Positions 1 to 8,909 of a stretch of 64,000 nt of DNA are shown here, piece by piece. Below the pieces are notes generated by a model. The model saw nothing but the letters and a program-made list of their open reading frames with translations. It made no database searches and was not told the origin of the DNA. A program made the translations under genes and the position numbers. Origin of the DNA: Marisalimonas marina (GTDB taxonomy: Bacteria > Pseudomonadota > Alphaproteobacteria > Puniceispirillales > Marisalimonadaceae); NCBI GenBank assembly GCA_038131365.1, contig JAYPPH010000006.1, forward strand, positions 62,001 through 126,000. The letters run 5' to 3'. Every line of letters begins with the position of its first letter. Position 1 is the first letter of the stretch.

Positions 1-70
1 TTATATTTTTTAACTCAAGCAATATTTTAATACCTCAACGTATAATTAAAATTTTCAAGCTTACTTAAAC

Positions 71-577
71 ATGATTAAAACAATTCTAAAAATTAACAAA
101 TTCTTTAATTTTAATGAAGTTCCTTCTTCAAGAAAAAAGAAAATTAAAGATTTTGAACATTTTAGAGATTTCTTAGAACTTGCTAGGAATCAAATGAACA
201 AACATGGTCTTGTCGATTGGGCTTTAGATCTTGATTACGCAAAAGTAAGAGCGGGAGCTTGTTTTTTTAGAGAAAGGAAAATTTCTTTTTCTAGAAATTT
301 TATAAAAAAATCTTCAAAAGAAGATATTCAAGATACAATTTTGCATGAAATCGCACACGCTCTAGTTGGCCCCAAGCATGGGCATAATAAAGTTTGGAAA
401 GAAATGGCGCTAAAATTAGGTTGTTCTGCTAAACGCTGTCATACCCTAGAGTTTTCTGAATATAAATGGCTTAGATTTTGCGCCAATCAATGTTGGCAAC
501 AAAAGGTACATAGAAAAAGATTAAACCTTATTTGCAAAAAATGTGGCTCTAAAGTTGTTTATAAAAAAAATAATTAG
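71..577 (+). CDS. SprT-like zinc metalloprotein
   Basis: The 168-residue protein has the zinc-protease motif HEIAH at residues 92-96 followed by two candidate third ligands, H103 and H105, in a GPKHGHNK context. This is the SprT/SprTN1 arrangement. A C-terminal zinc ribbon is visible as C137, C141, C155 and C158. SprT-family proteins are known or suspected DNA- or protein-associated proteases; the bacterial members are poorly characterised and proteolysis here is inference. It ends 3 bases before the stop of the convergent epimerase gene. The first 70 bases of the window, upstream of it, are AT-rich and show nothing I can name. Family assignment is firm and the substrate is unknown. Confidence 0.85.
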   Translation: MIKTILKINKFFNFNEVPSSRKKKIKDFEHFRDFLELARNQMNKHGLVDWALDLDYAKVRAGACFFRERKISFSRNFIKKSSKEDIQDTILHEIAHALVGPKHGHNKVWKEMALKLGCSAKRCHTLEFSEYKWLRFCANQCWQQKVHRKRLNLICKKCGSKVVYKKNN

Positions 578-580
578 AAA

Positions 581-1006
581 TTATTTTACTTCTTCTAGCT
601 CTATTAATGTTCCAGAAAAATCTGATGGACTTAAAAAAATTACAGGATTTCCATGTGCGCCGATTTTTGGTTTGCCGTCACCTAGAATTTTGGCTCCAGC
701 TGATGTAAGTTTTTTTGAAACAGCTGAAATATCATCAACTTCATAGCAGATATGATGCATTCCACCATTAGGGTTTTTGTCTAAAAATTTACTTATTGGG
801 CTATTATTGTTTAATGGCTCTAGTAATTCAACTTTAGTATTAGGAGATTCTATAAATACAACTTTTACACCATGCTCAGGTAATATTTGTGGTTCGCTAA
901 TTTTGGCGCCTAAAGCTTGTTCCCAAGTATTGCTAGCTCTTTCAATATCAGGAACTGCAATAGCAATATGGTTTACCCGTCCGATATTCGAAATCTTATT
1001 TGACAT
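581..1006 (-). CDS. mce: methylmalonyl-CoA epimerase
   Basis: This 141-residue single-domain glyoxalase/VOC-fold protein should interconvert (2S)- and (2R)-methylmalonyl-CoA, linking propionyl-CoA carboxylase to the B12-dependent mutase. Visible metal-ligand candidates are H13 in the opening VNHIAIAV strand, H84/H85 in GGMHHICYEV, and E137 near the C-terminus, the family pattern. The length is normal. A Shine-Dalgarno-like TTGGAG lies 6 bases before the ATG. It is divergent from the pccB-pccA-mutase-prpE operon with about 150 bases between them, so the two units may share a control region. Family and pathway context agree, so this call is strong. Confidence 0.93.
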   Translation of the reverse strand: MSNKISNIGRVNHIAIAVPDIERASNTWEQALGAKISEPQILPEHGVKVVFIESPNTKVELLEPLNNNSPISKFLDKNPNGGMHHICYEVDDISAVSKKLTSAGAKILGDGKPKIGAHGNPVIFLSPSDFSGTLIELEEVK

Positions 1007-1157
1007 AACAACTCCAAGGAGAAATATTTATATTTGATATTATTTTTATATTTAAACAAAACTTATATTTTTTCAACGAGCATAAACAGATTATTGCTAG
1101 TTAATATAATGAAATTTTGTTAAATATATGACTGAAAATATTCTGTGGGGGTAAACT

Positions 1158-2702
1158 ATCAAAAAGTCTAGTAGAGAAATTATTGCAGAACTACATGCCA
1201 GAAGGGAAAAAGCACGTCTGGGTGGTGGTCAGACAAGAATAGACAAACAGCATTCATTAGGAAAACTAACAGCAAGAGAAAGAATAAATGTTTTGCTGGA
1301 CAAGGATTCGTTTGAAGAGACTGATATGTTTGTTGTTCATCGCATAAGAGATTTTGGTATGGATGGTAAAACTATACCTGGTGATGGAGTTGTCACAGGA
1401 TCTGGCAAGGTCAATGGAAAATTGATTTATGTCTATGCTCAAGATTTTACAGTTTTTGGAGGTTCTTTATCGTCAGACCATGCAAAAAAAATAGTAAAAA
1501 TTATGAAGTTAGCTATTCAAAACAAGGCACCAATTATTGGCCTTAACGATAGTGGTGGAGCAAGAATTCAAGAAGGGGTTGAATCACTTGGAGGATACGC
1601 AGACGTTTTTCTTCAAAATGCTCTTGCATCTGGCGTTGTGCCTCAAATTTCAATGATAATGGGGCCCTGTGCAGGAGGTGCTGTATATTCACCTGCAATG
1701 ACTGATTTTACTTTTATGGTTAAAGATACTAGTTACATGTTTGTAACTGGTCCAGATGTCGTCAAAACAGTTACTTCTGAAGAAGTAACTGCAGAAGAAT
1801 TAGGAGGAGCTGAAACACACACCACTATTTCATCTGTAGCTGATGGTGCATTTAATAATGATGTAGAAGCATTAACAGTATTAAGGAGATTTTTAACCTT
1901 TTTACCTTCAAGTAATTCAGATATTGCGAAAACAAGACAAACACAAGATCCAAGTAGAAGAGTTTCTCTTTCGTTAGACACCTTAATTCCAGAAAATCCT
2001 AATTTGCCATATGATATGAAAGAATTAATAACATCAATTGCTGATCAATATGATTTTTTTGAACTGCAAGAGAATTATGCAAAGAATATCTTGATTGGAT
2101 TTATAAGGCTTGCAGGGCAAACTATTGGTGTTGTTGCAAATCAGCCAATGGTTTTGGCTGGTTGTTTGGATATTGATTCAAGTCGAAAAGCAGCACGTTT
2201 TGTTAGATTTTGTGATGCTTTTAATATTCCCATATTAACATTAGTTGATGTTCCGGGTTTTATGCCGGGAACTGCTCAAGAATATGGTGGAATCATTAAG
2301 CATGGTGCAAAACTTCTATTTGCATATGCAGAAGCGACAACGCCAAAGGTTACTTTAATTACCAGAAAGGCTTATGGTGGTGCCTATGATGTTATGAGTT
2401 CAAAGCATTTAAGAGGTGATGCAAATTATGCCTGGCCAACAGCTGAAATTGCAGTAATGGGCGCTAAGGGTGCTGTAGAAATTTTATTTAGAAATGAATT
2501 AAATGATTCTCAACAAATAGATAAAAGAACAATTGATTATGAAGAAAGGTTTGCGAATCCCTTTATTGCAGCTGAAAGAGGCTTTCTTGATGATATTATA
2601 ATTCCTAGTAATTCTCGATTTAGGCTAATACAGGCCTTTTCAAAGTTAAAAAACAAAATACAAAAAAACCCTAGAAAAAAATTTGGTAATATACCTCTTT
2701 AA
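1158..2702 (+). CDS. pccB: propionyl-CoA carboxylase beta subunit (carboxyltransferase), apparent ATC start
   Basis: This is the carboxyltransferase subunit that transfers carboxyl from biotin to propionyl-CoA. The body carries carboxyltransferase signatures such as GGARIQEG, GPCAGGAVYSPA, VDVPGFMPGT and TRKAYGGAYDVM. The first usual start codon in frame is TTG at 1293, but that would drop a conserved N-terminus (GGGQ.RID, then GKLTARERI) that is plainly encoded upstream. Reading back, the frame is open to a TAA at 1152. Where relatives begin Met-Lys, the sequence has ATC AAA AAG at 1158, with a G-rich ribosome site (1147-1151) 6 bases before it. I place the start there, with ATC replacing ATG. 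The protein is 514 residues, close to the family's usual size. pccA follows after 18 bases. Confidence 0.88.
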   Translation: MKKSSREIIAELHARREKARLGGGQTRIDKQHSLGKLTARERINVLLDKDSFEETDMFVVHRIRDFGMDGKTIPGDGVVTGSGKVNGKLIYVYAQDFTVFGGSLSSDHAKKIVKIMKLAIQNKAPIIGLNDSGGARIQEGVESLGGYADVFLQNALASGVVPQISMIMGPCAGGAVYSPAMTDFTFMVKDTSYMFVTGPDVVKTVTSEEVTAEELGGAETHTTISSVADGAFNNDVEALTVLRRFLTFLPSSNSDIAKTRQTQDPSRRVSLSLDTLIPENPNLPYDMKELITSIADQYDFFELQENYAKNILIGFIRLAGQTIGVVANQPMVLAGCLDIDSSRKAARFVRFCDAFNIPILTLVDVPGFMPGTAQEYGGIIKHGAKLLFAYAEATTPKVTLITRKAYGGAYDVMSSKHLRGDANYAWPTAEIAVMGAKGAVEILFRNELNDSQQIDKRTIDYEERFANPFIAAERGFLDDIIIPSNSRFRLIQAFSKLKNKIQKNPRKKFGNIPL

Positions 2703-2720
2703 TAAAATAGAAATTAAAAA

Positions 2721-4796
2721 ATGTTTAATAAAATATTAATAGCAAATCGTGGTGAAATAGCGTGCAGAATAATTAAGACTGCTAAAAAAATGAATATTAA
2801 GACAGTAGCTGTTTATTCAGATGCTGACAGATCGGCAGAACATGTGAGTTTAGCAGATGAAGCAGTATATTTGGGGGGGTCTTCTGCATCTGAGAGCTAC
2901 TTACGCTCTGATCTTATAATAAAAGCATGTAAGGAAAAATCATGTGACGCGTTACATCCTGGTTATGGATTCTTATCAGAGAATGCTCATTTCGCAGAAT
3001 TATTGCAAAAAGAGGGTATTATTTTTATTGGGCCATCTAAATCTGCAATAGCTTCTATGGGAGATAAAATAGAGTCTAAAAAAATTGCAAAAGCTGCAGG
3101 TGTTAATACAGTTCCAGGCCATATAGGTATTATTGATAACAAAGATGAAGCAATTAAGATTGCAAATGAAATAGGTTATCCGGTGATGATTAAAGCTAGC
3201 GCAGGTGGCGGTGGTAAAGGTATGCGAATTGCCTTTTCAAAAGACCAGGTTGCTGAAAGTTTCGAAAGAGCTACTAGTGAGGCAATTAGTAGCTTTGGTG
3301 ATAAACGTATTTTTATAGAAAAATTTATTACAGAACCAAGGCATATTGAAATTCAAATATTAGCAGATAATTTTGGTAATATTATTCATCTTGGAGAAAG
3401 AGAGTGTTCAATACAACGAAGAAATCAAAAAGTTATTGAAGAAGCTCCATCACCTTTTTTGGATAAAAAAACCAGAAACGAAATGGGGAAACAGGCTATA
3501 AAATTAGCGCAAGAAGTCGGCTATTCAAGTGCAGGCACTGTAGAGTTTATCGTTGATAAAAATAAAAATTTTTATTTTCTTGAAATGAATACTAGATTGC
3601 AGGTAGAGCATCCAGTTACTGAATTGGTTACTGGAATAGACTTAGTTGAACAAATGATAAATGTTGCAAGTGGGAAAAAATTAAAAATAAAGCAGGAAGA
3701 TGTAAAATTGAATGGTTCAGCAATTGAATCCAGAATATATGCAGAAAACCCCTACAAAAACTTTTTGCCATCCATTGGTAGATTGACAAAATATGACCCA
3801 CCAAAAGAAAAAAAACATGATGATGAAACTCTTACAAGAAATGATACAGGTGTAAAAGAGGGTGATGAAATTTCTATGTTTTATGACCCTATGATAGCCA
3901 AGCTATGTTCTTGGGGACAAACAAGAGAGATTTCGATTAAGAGAATGGAATCTGCCCTTGATAATTTTTTACTGGAAGGTATCGACCATAATATTCCTTT
4001 TTTATCTGCAATTTTAGCAAATAAAAGATTTAAATCAGGAGACTTGAGCACATCATTTATCCAAGAAGAGTATACGGATGGTTTTAATGGTGTTTCTCCT
4101 TCAGTAGAAGAAGAATGGTCATTAGCATCTCTTATAATAGCTTATCATGTTACAGAAACCATTAAAGATAATGAAAACTTCAAAGAAATTTCAGATGAAT
4201 GGGAGATTCATTTAAAATATAATAGTATGATAAGCGATGATAGTATTTTAAGATTTAAAACAGAACAACTAGACAATGAACAAAACCAAATAAAAGTAAA
4301 GCCATTACCAAACAAAAATGTGCCTGGAATAGTTGATGACTTTATTCCAATTAGTTTGGAAAAGGATTTTTCTAAAAAATTGGTAAGCGCAGATATAGAA
4401 TTATTTGATACAGCTAAATCTGAGATAACTTATCCTAAAAGAATTCAATGTAGAATAAATTATAAAGACCCAAATTTATATTTATCTTACAGAGGCACCT
4501 TAATTTCAGCCCTTGTCCTTCCAAAACATGTTGCCAAACAAATGCAACATATGAAACCGATGAAAGTCGTAGATAAGTCAAATCTTTTAATATGTCCAAT
4601 GCCTGGCAAATTGATTAAAGTTTTAGTCAAAGAAAATGACGTTGTTGAAGATGGTCAAGCTTTATGTGTTGTTGAAGCAATGAAAATGGAGAACACTCTT
4701 ATTGCTCCCAAAAAATGTAAAGTTAGTAAAATAAATTTTAAAGAAAATGATACCTTGTCCGTTGATCAGGTTATTATGGAATTTTTATTTAACTAG
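2721..4796 (+). CDS. pccA: propionyl-CoA carboxylase alpha subunit (biotin carboxylase + biotin carrier)
   Basis: This 691-residue subunit carboxylates its own biotin with ATP and bicarbonate and works with PccB. Residues 1 to about 450 form the biotin carboxylase domain: N-terminal ILIANRGEIACRI, an ATP-grasp loop GGGGKGMRIA near residue 165, and the EMNTRLQVEHPVTE signature. A less conserved middle section follows, and the C-terminal biotinyl domain carries EAMKM with biotin-accepting Lys655. The length matches single-chain PccA/MccA proteins. It sits between pccB and the mutase in one operon with short gaps. A related 3-methylcrotonyl-CoA carboxylase is the main alternative, but the mutase, epimerase and prpE neighbours favour propionyl-CoA. 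Confidence 0.93.
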   Translation: MFNKILIANRGEIACRIIKTAKKMNIKTVAVYSDADRSAEHVSLADEAVYLGGSSASESYLRSDLIIKACKEKSCDALHPGYGFLSENAHFAELLQKEGIIFIGPSKSAIASMGDKIESKKIAKAAGVNTVPGHIGIIDNKDEAIKIANEIGYPVMIKASAGGGGKGMRIAFSKDQVAESFERATSEAISSFGDKRIFIEKFITEPRHIEIQILADNFGNIIHLGERECSIQRRNQKVIEEAPSPFLDKKTRNEMGKQAIKLAQEVGYSSAGTVEFIVDKNKNFYFLEMNTRLQVEHPVTELVTGIDLVEQMINVASGKKLKIKQEDVKLNGSAIESRIYAENPYKNFLPSIGRLTKYDPPKEKKHDDETLTRNDTGVKEGDEISMFYDPMIAKLCSWGQTREISIKRMESALDNFLLEGIDHNIPFLSAILANKRFKSGDLSTSFIQEEYTDGFNGVSPSVEEEWSLASLIIAYHVTETIKDNENFKEISDEWEIHLKYNSMISDDSILRFKTEQLDNEQNQIKVKPLPNKNVPGIVDDFIPISLEKDFSKKLVSADIELFDTAKSEITYPKRIQCRINYKDPNLYLSYRGTLISALVLPKHVAKQMQHMKPMKVVDKSNLLICPMPGKLIKVLVKENDVVEDGQALCVVEAMKMENTLIAPKKCKVSKINFKENDTLSVDQVIMEFLFN

Positions 4797-4819
4797 ATTT
4801 TTAAAATTTAGAGATATGT

Positions 4820-6997
4820 ATGAAAAAAGATAGTAATTTAGAAAATTGGAAAAAAAATGCTCTTAATGAGCTAAAAAAAACAGAGATAGATAGCTTTGTT
4901 GTTGAAACGCCAGAAGGTATTGTTATTAAACCTCTATACACCTCTTCCGATGTTAATGGTATAGATCATCTTGATACCATCCCTGGAGAAGCTCCATTTT
5001 TAAGAGGCCCAAAGGCAACAATGTATACTGGGAGACCATGGACTGTAAGACAGTATGCTGGTTTTTCTACTGCCTCTGAGTCAAATGCATTTTATAAAAA
5101 AAACTTAGCTGCTGGACAAAAGGGGCTTTCAGTTGCCTTTGATTTAGCCACTCATAGAGGTTACGACTCAGACCATGAAAGAGTTTATGGAGACGTTGGT
5201 AAGGCAGGTGTAGCTATTGATAGTGTAGAAGATATGAAGATTTTATTTGATGGTATACCATTAGATAAGATGTCTGTTTCAATGACTATGAATGGGGCTG
5301 TTCTTCCAGTTTTAGCAGGCTATATTGTTGCTGCAGAAGAGCAAGGGGTAGATGTTGAAAAATTAAGTGGAACTATTCAAAATGATATTTTGAAAGAATT
5401 TATGGTTCGAAATACTTATATATATCCTCCAGAACCTTCCATGAGAATTGTTTCTGATATCATTCAATTCACATCAAAAAAAATGCCCAAATTTAACTCT
5501 ATATCCATTTCGGGTTACCACATGCAAGAAGCTGGAGCCTCTTTAGTGCAGGAATTAGCTTTTACGTTGGCAGATGGTCTTGAATACATAAGAGCTGCTA
5601 CTCAAAGAGGCTTATTAGTTGATGATTTTGCCCCAAGGCTATCTTTCTTTTTTGCCATAGGGATGAATTTTTTTATGGAGGCCGCAAAATTAAGAGCGGC
5701 ACGCTATTTGTGGTCTAAATGGACAAAAAAACTTTTTGATTGTAAGAACCCAAAATCGCAAATGTTGAGAACGCATTGCCAAACTTCCGGTGCTAGCCTT
5801 CAAGAACAAGACCCATATAATAATATTATTAGAACTACTATTGAGGCTTTGGCAGCCACTTTAGGAGGAACACAATCCTTACACACTAATTCATTTGATG
5901 AGGCAATTGGCTTGCCAACTGAATTTTCAGCGAAGATTGCAAGGAATACCCAGCTCATTCTTCAACATGAAACAGGTATAACAGACACAGTTGATCCACT
6001 TGCTGGAAGTTACTTTGTTGAAAATTTGACTAAAGAATTAATAGAAAAAGCAGATGAATTAATTGAAAAAATTGAAGATATGGGAGGTATGACCGTAGCA
6101 GTTATTAATGGTTTCCCTAAATCAGAAATTGAAATATCTGCTACTAAACGCCAAGCTAAAATTGATTCTGGTGAACAAGTTATTGTAGGAGTGAATAAAT
6201 TTAAATCTGATCAGCAAGATCTTATTGATGTACTAGATATAGATAACAAGGTAGTTCGTGAGGAGCAAATCACTAAACTAAATCAAATAAAAAATACTAG
6301 GAACGCAGTTAATGTGAACAATGCACTAGATAATCTAAAAAAAGCTGCAGAAAATAATACTGGTAATTTATTAGAGCTATCAATTGAAGCGGTCCGCGCA
6401 AGGGCAACAGTAGGAGAAATTTCTTTTGCTTTGGAAGAAGTTTATGGAAGATATGGAGTTAAACAACAAGTTATAAAAGATGTTTACAAAAATACGTATT
6501 CTAACAAGGATGATTTTGTTGAAGTTGATAGTGCATTAACAAAATTTAAAAAAATTGCCGGAGAAAATCCCAAAATTTTCATGGCAAAACTGGGTCAGGA
6601 TGGTCATGATCGTGGAGCTAAAGTAATTGCTTCTGCATTTACTGATATTGGATTTAATGTAGAGATAGGTACTTTATTTCAAACACCTGCTGAGGCAGTC
6701 GAACAGGCAATTAAATCTAATGTTCATGTGATAGGAGTATCTTCTTTAGCTGCAGGCCATAAAACTCTGATACCAGAGTTAATTCAAGAATTAAAAAACC
6801 GGCATGCTGATGATATTTTAGTTGTATGTGGTGGTGTTATCCCATCACAAGATTACCAGTTTTTATATGATGTTGGTGTTTCAGCTATATTTGGTCCAGG
6901 AACATCTATTCCACATGCTGCTTCAACTACTATCAATAAGGCATCAGAACAATTAATGAGAATGCATAATTTTAGAAAGGCAAGGATCAGTAAATAA
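4820..6997 (+). CDS. scpA: methylmalonyl-CoA mutase, single-chain, B12-dependent
   Basis: The enzyme isomerises (R)-methylmalonyl-CoA to succinyl-CoA using adenosylcobalamin. The 725-residue chain contains both the substrate barrel (YTGRPWTVRQYAGF near residue 75, HCQTSGASLQEQDPYNN in the middle) and the C-terminal cobalamin domain with DGHDRG, where His596 should be the lower cobalt ligand. This is the full-length, homodimer-type mutase, not the split two-subunit form. It follows pccA after 23 bases. No MeaB/ArgK-type G3E chaperone gene is in the window, although that protein often accompanies the mutase. The organism must obtain or make B12 for this step. Confidence 0.95.
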   Translation: MKKDSNLENWKKNALNELKKTEIDSFVVETPEGIVIKPLYTSSDVNGIDHLDTIPGEAPFLRGPKATMYTGRPWTVRQYAGFSTASESNAFYKKNLAAGQKGLSVAFDLATHRGYDSDHERVYGDVGKAGVAIDSVEDMKILFDGIPLDKMSVSMTMNGAVLPVLAGYIVAAEEQGVDVEKLSGTIQNDILKEFMVRNTYIYPPEPSMRIVSDIIQFTSKKMPKFNSISISGYHMQEAGASLVQELAFTLADGLEYIRAATQRGLLVDDFAPRLSFFFAIGMNFFMEAAKLRAARYLWSKWTKKLFDCKNPKSQMLRTHCQTSGASLQEQDPYNNIIRTTIEALAATLGGTQSLHTNSFDEAIGLPTEFSAKIARNTQLILQHETGITDTVDPLAGSYFVENLTKELIEKADELIEKIEDMGGMTVAVINGFPKSEIEISATKRQAKIDSGEQVIVGVNKFKSDQQDLIDVLDIDNKVVREEQITKLNQIKNTRNAVNVNNALDNLKKAAENNTGNLLELSIEAVRARATVGEISFALEEVYGRYGVKQQVIKDVYKNTYSNKDDFVEVDSALTKFKKIAGENPKIFMAKLGQDGHDRGAKVIASAFTDIGFNVEIGTLFQTPAEAVEQAIKSNVHVIGVSSLAAGHKTLIPELIQELKNRHADDILVVCGGVIPSQDYQFLYDVGVSAIFGPGTSIPHAASTTINKASEQLMRMHNFRKARISK

Positions 6998-7014
6998 GTT
7001 TATGGAGGGAGTTT

Positions 7015-8901
7015 TTGGGATCGTATAAAAAGATTTATGAAAGTTGGAAAGAGGATCAGCTGAAGTTTTGGAAAGAACAAAGTGAAGATATTAATTGGGA
7101 TAAAAAACCACAGAAAATTTTAGATGATTCCAAGTCACCTTTTTATAATTGGTTTCCTGACGCTAGTTTAAATACTTGTTATAATGCCGTTGATAGACAT
7201 GTGTTATCTGGAAAAGGTAATCAAATAGCTATTATATATGATAGTCCTGTCACAAATGTTAAAAAAAAGATAACTTATGAACAATTACAAAGCCAAATAA
7301 TTCAATTTTCTGGTGCACTTAAAAAATTAGGTGTGGTTAAAGGCGATCGTGTAATAATTTATATGCCAATGATACCAGAAGCTGTCGTCGCTATGTTAGC
7401 GTGTGCTAGGATTGGAGCAATTCATTCAGTTGTTTTTGGTGGATTTGCATCAAATGAATTGGCTACGCGTATTGATGATTGCCAACCTAAGGTCATTGTG
7501 TCGGCTTCTTGTGGTCATGAAGCAAGCAAAATAATAAAATATAAACCTCTTCTTGATAAAGCAGTTGAGATTGCTAAACATAAAATAGATAAGTGTATTA
7601 TTTATCAAAGAAAATCACTTCAAGCATCTTTGATTTCAGGACAAGATATAGACTGGAATGATGCAATAAAAGATGTCACTTCACCTGAACCAATAAGTGT
7701 GGAGGCTAATCATCCTCTATATATTTTATATACTTCAGGAACAACTGGTAAGCCAAAAGGTGTTGTAAGAGATAATGGTGGTCATGCTGTGTCTCTAAAC
7801 TGGTCAATGAAAAATATTTATAATGTAAAACCTGGAGATGTGTATTGGGCTGCTTCTGATATTGGCTGGGTAGTAGGGCATTCATATATTGTGTATGCAC
7901 CACTAATTCATGGTTGTACCTCTGTCTTGTTTGAGGGCAAGCCAGTTGGCACTCCAGATGCAGGAACATTTTGGAGAATAATCTCAGAGTATAAAGTTCG
8001 GGTTTTATTTACTGCACCCACAGCATTAAGAGCTGTAAAGAGAGATGATCCAAATGGTGATTTCATTAAAAAATATGACTTATCAAGTTTACAATCTTTA
8101 TTCCTAGCTGGAGAACGTGCGGATCCAGACACAGTGTCGTGGTTAGAAAATAAATTAAAAATACCAATAGTCGATCATTGGTGGCAAACTGAAACAGGAT
8201 GGCCTATTGCTGCAAATCCAATGGGTATAGAGGCTTTGCCAATAAAAAAAGGTTCTCCGACAGTAGCAATGCCAGGGTACAATATTGATGTATTATCAGA
8301 AGATAATATTGAGGTTGAAAGAGGCTCTTTAGGTGCAATTTCAATAAAACTGCCATTGCCGCCTGGTTCTTTGCCCACATTATGGAATGCCGATGAAAGA
8401 TATATAGAATCATATCTAACCTCGTTTCCTGGATATTATGAAACAGGTGATGCAGGTTATCAGGACAAAGACGGTTATTTATATATTATGTCAAGAACTG
8501 ATGATGTTATTAATGTTGCAGGACATCGGCTTTCAACTGGAGCAATGGAAGAAGTTTTATCAGACCATAACGATGTTGCGGAATGTGCTGTTATTGGGGT
8601 ATCGGATGAACTCAAAGGTCAAGTGCCATTGGGTCTTGTATGTTTGAATAAAGGCTGTAACAAATCAGACGAGACTATTGCTGAAGAAATAATAACTTTA
8701 GTTAGAAATGAGATTGGTCCTGTGGCTTCTTTTAAATTAGTTGCAGTTGTTCAAGCATTACCAAAAACAAGATCAGGAAAAATTTTACGATCTACAATTC
8801 GAAAAATAGCAGATAAGTTGAAGTGGGAAATGCCTGCCACGGTAGATGATCCAACGGTATTTGAAGAGATCAAGAAAAAATTAGATCAACTTAGACAATA
8901 A
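7015..8901 (+). CDS. prpE: propionyl-CoA synthetase (AMP-forming)
   Basis: This 628-residue acyl-CoA synthetase should activate propionate to propionyl-CoA and so feed the carboxylase. It has the acetyl-CoA-synthetase-type N-terminus (YKKIYESWKED), the P-loop-like YTSGTTGKPKG motif around residue 240, the DHWWQTETGWP motif, and C-terminal KTRSGKILRS with catalytic Lys589. YESW and FWKEQ at the start resemble PrpE more than Acs. The start is a TTG at 7015, preceded by a strong GGAGGGA ribosome site at 7004-7010; the ATG at 7002 is in another frame and closes quickly. It is the last gene of the propionate operon, and the next gene is convergent. Confidence 0.9.
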   Translation: MGSYKKIYESWKEDQLKFWKEQSEDINWDKKPQKILDDSKSPFYNWFPDASLNTCYNAVDRHVLSGKGNQIAIIYDSPVTNVKKKITYEQLQSQIIQFSGALKKLGVVKGDRVIIYMPMIPEAVVAMLACARIGAIHSVVFGGFASNELATRIDDCQPKVIVSASCGHEASKIIKYKPLLDKAVEIAKHKIDKCIIYQRKSLQASLISGQDIDWNDAIKDVTSPEPISVEANHPLYILYTSGTTGKPKGVVRDNGGHAVSLNWSMKNIYNVKPGDVYWAASDIGWVVGHSYIVYAPLIHGCTSVLFEGKPVGTPDAGTFWRIISEYKVRVLFTAPTALRAVKRDDPNGDFIKKYDLSSLQSLFLAGERADPDTVSWLENKLKIPIVDHWWQTETGWPIAANPMGIEALPIKKGSPTVAMPGYNIDVLSEDNIEVERGSLGAISIKLPLPPGSLPTLWNADERYIESYLTSFPGYYETGDAGYQDKDGYLYIMSRTDDVINVAGHRLSTGAMEEVLSDHNDVAECAVIGVSDELKGQVPLGLVCLNKGCNKSDETIAEEIITLVRNEIGPVASFKLVAVVQALPKTRSGKILRSTIRKIADKLKWEMPATVDDPTVFEEIKKKLDQLRQ

Positions 8902-8909
8902 AGATACTA

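Noticed and set aside
1128..1154. Short open frame MTENILWG before pccB, in the same frame, as a leader peptide
   Set aside because: It has no good ribosome site, no rho-independent structure after it and no regulatory amino-acid run. It is more likely chance.
1007..1157. Cobalamin riboswitch upstream of the B12-dependent operon or mce
   Set aside because: No B12-box-like sequence or long structured region is visible in the 150-base spacer.
1733..1981. Long open frames opposite or out of frame with real genes (for example opposite pccB)
   Set aside because: They lack ribosome sites and family motifs and overlap genes with strong family evidence.
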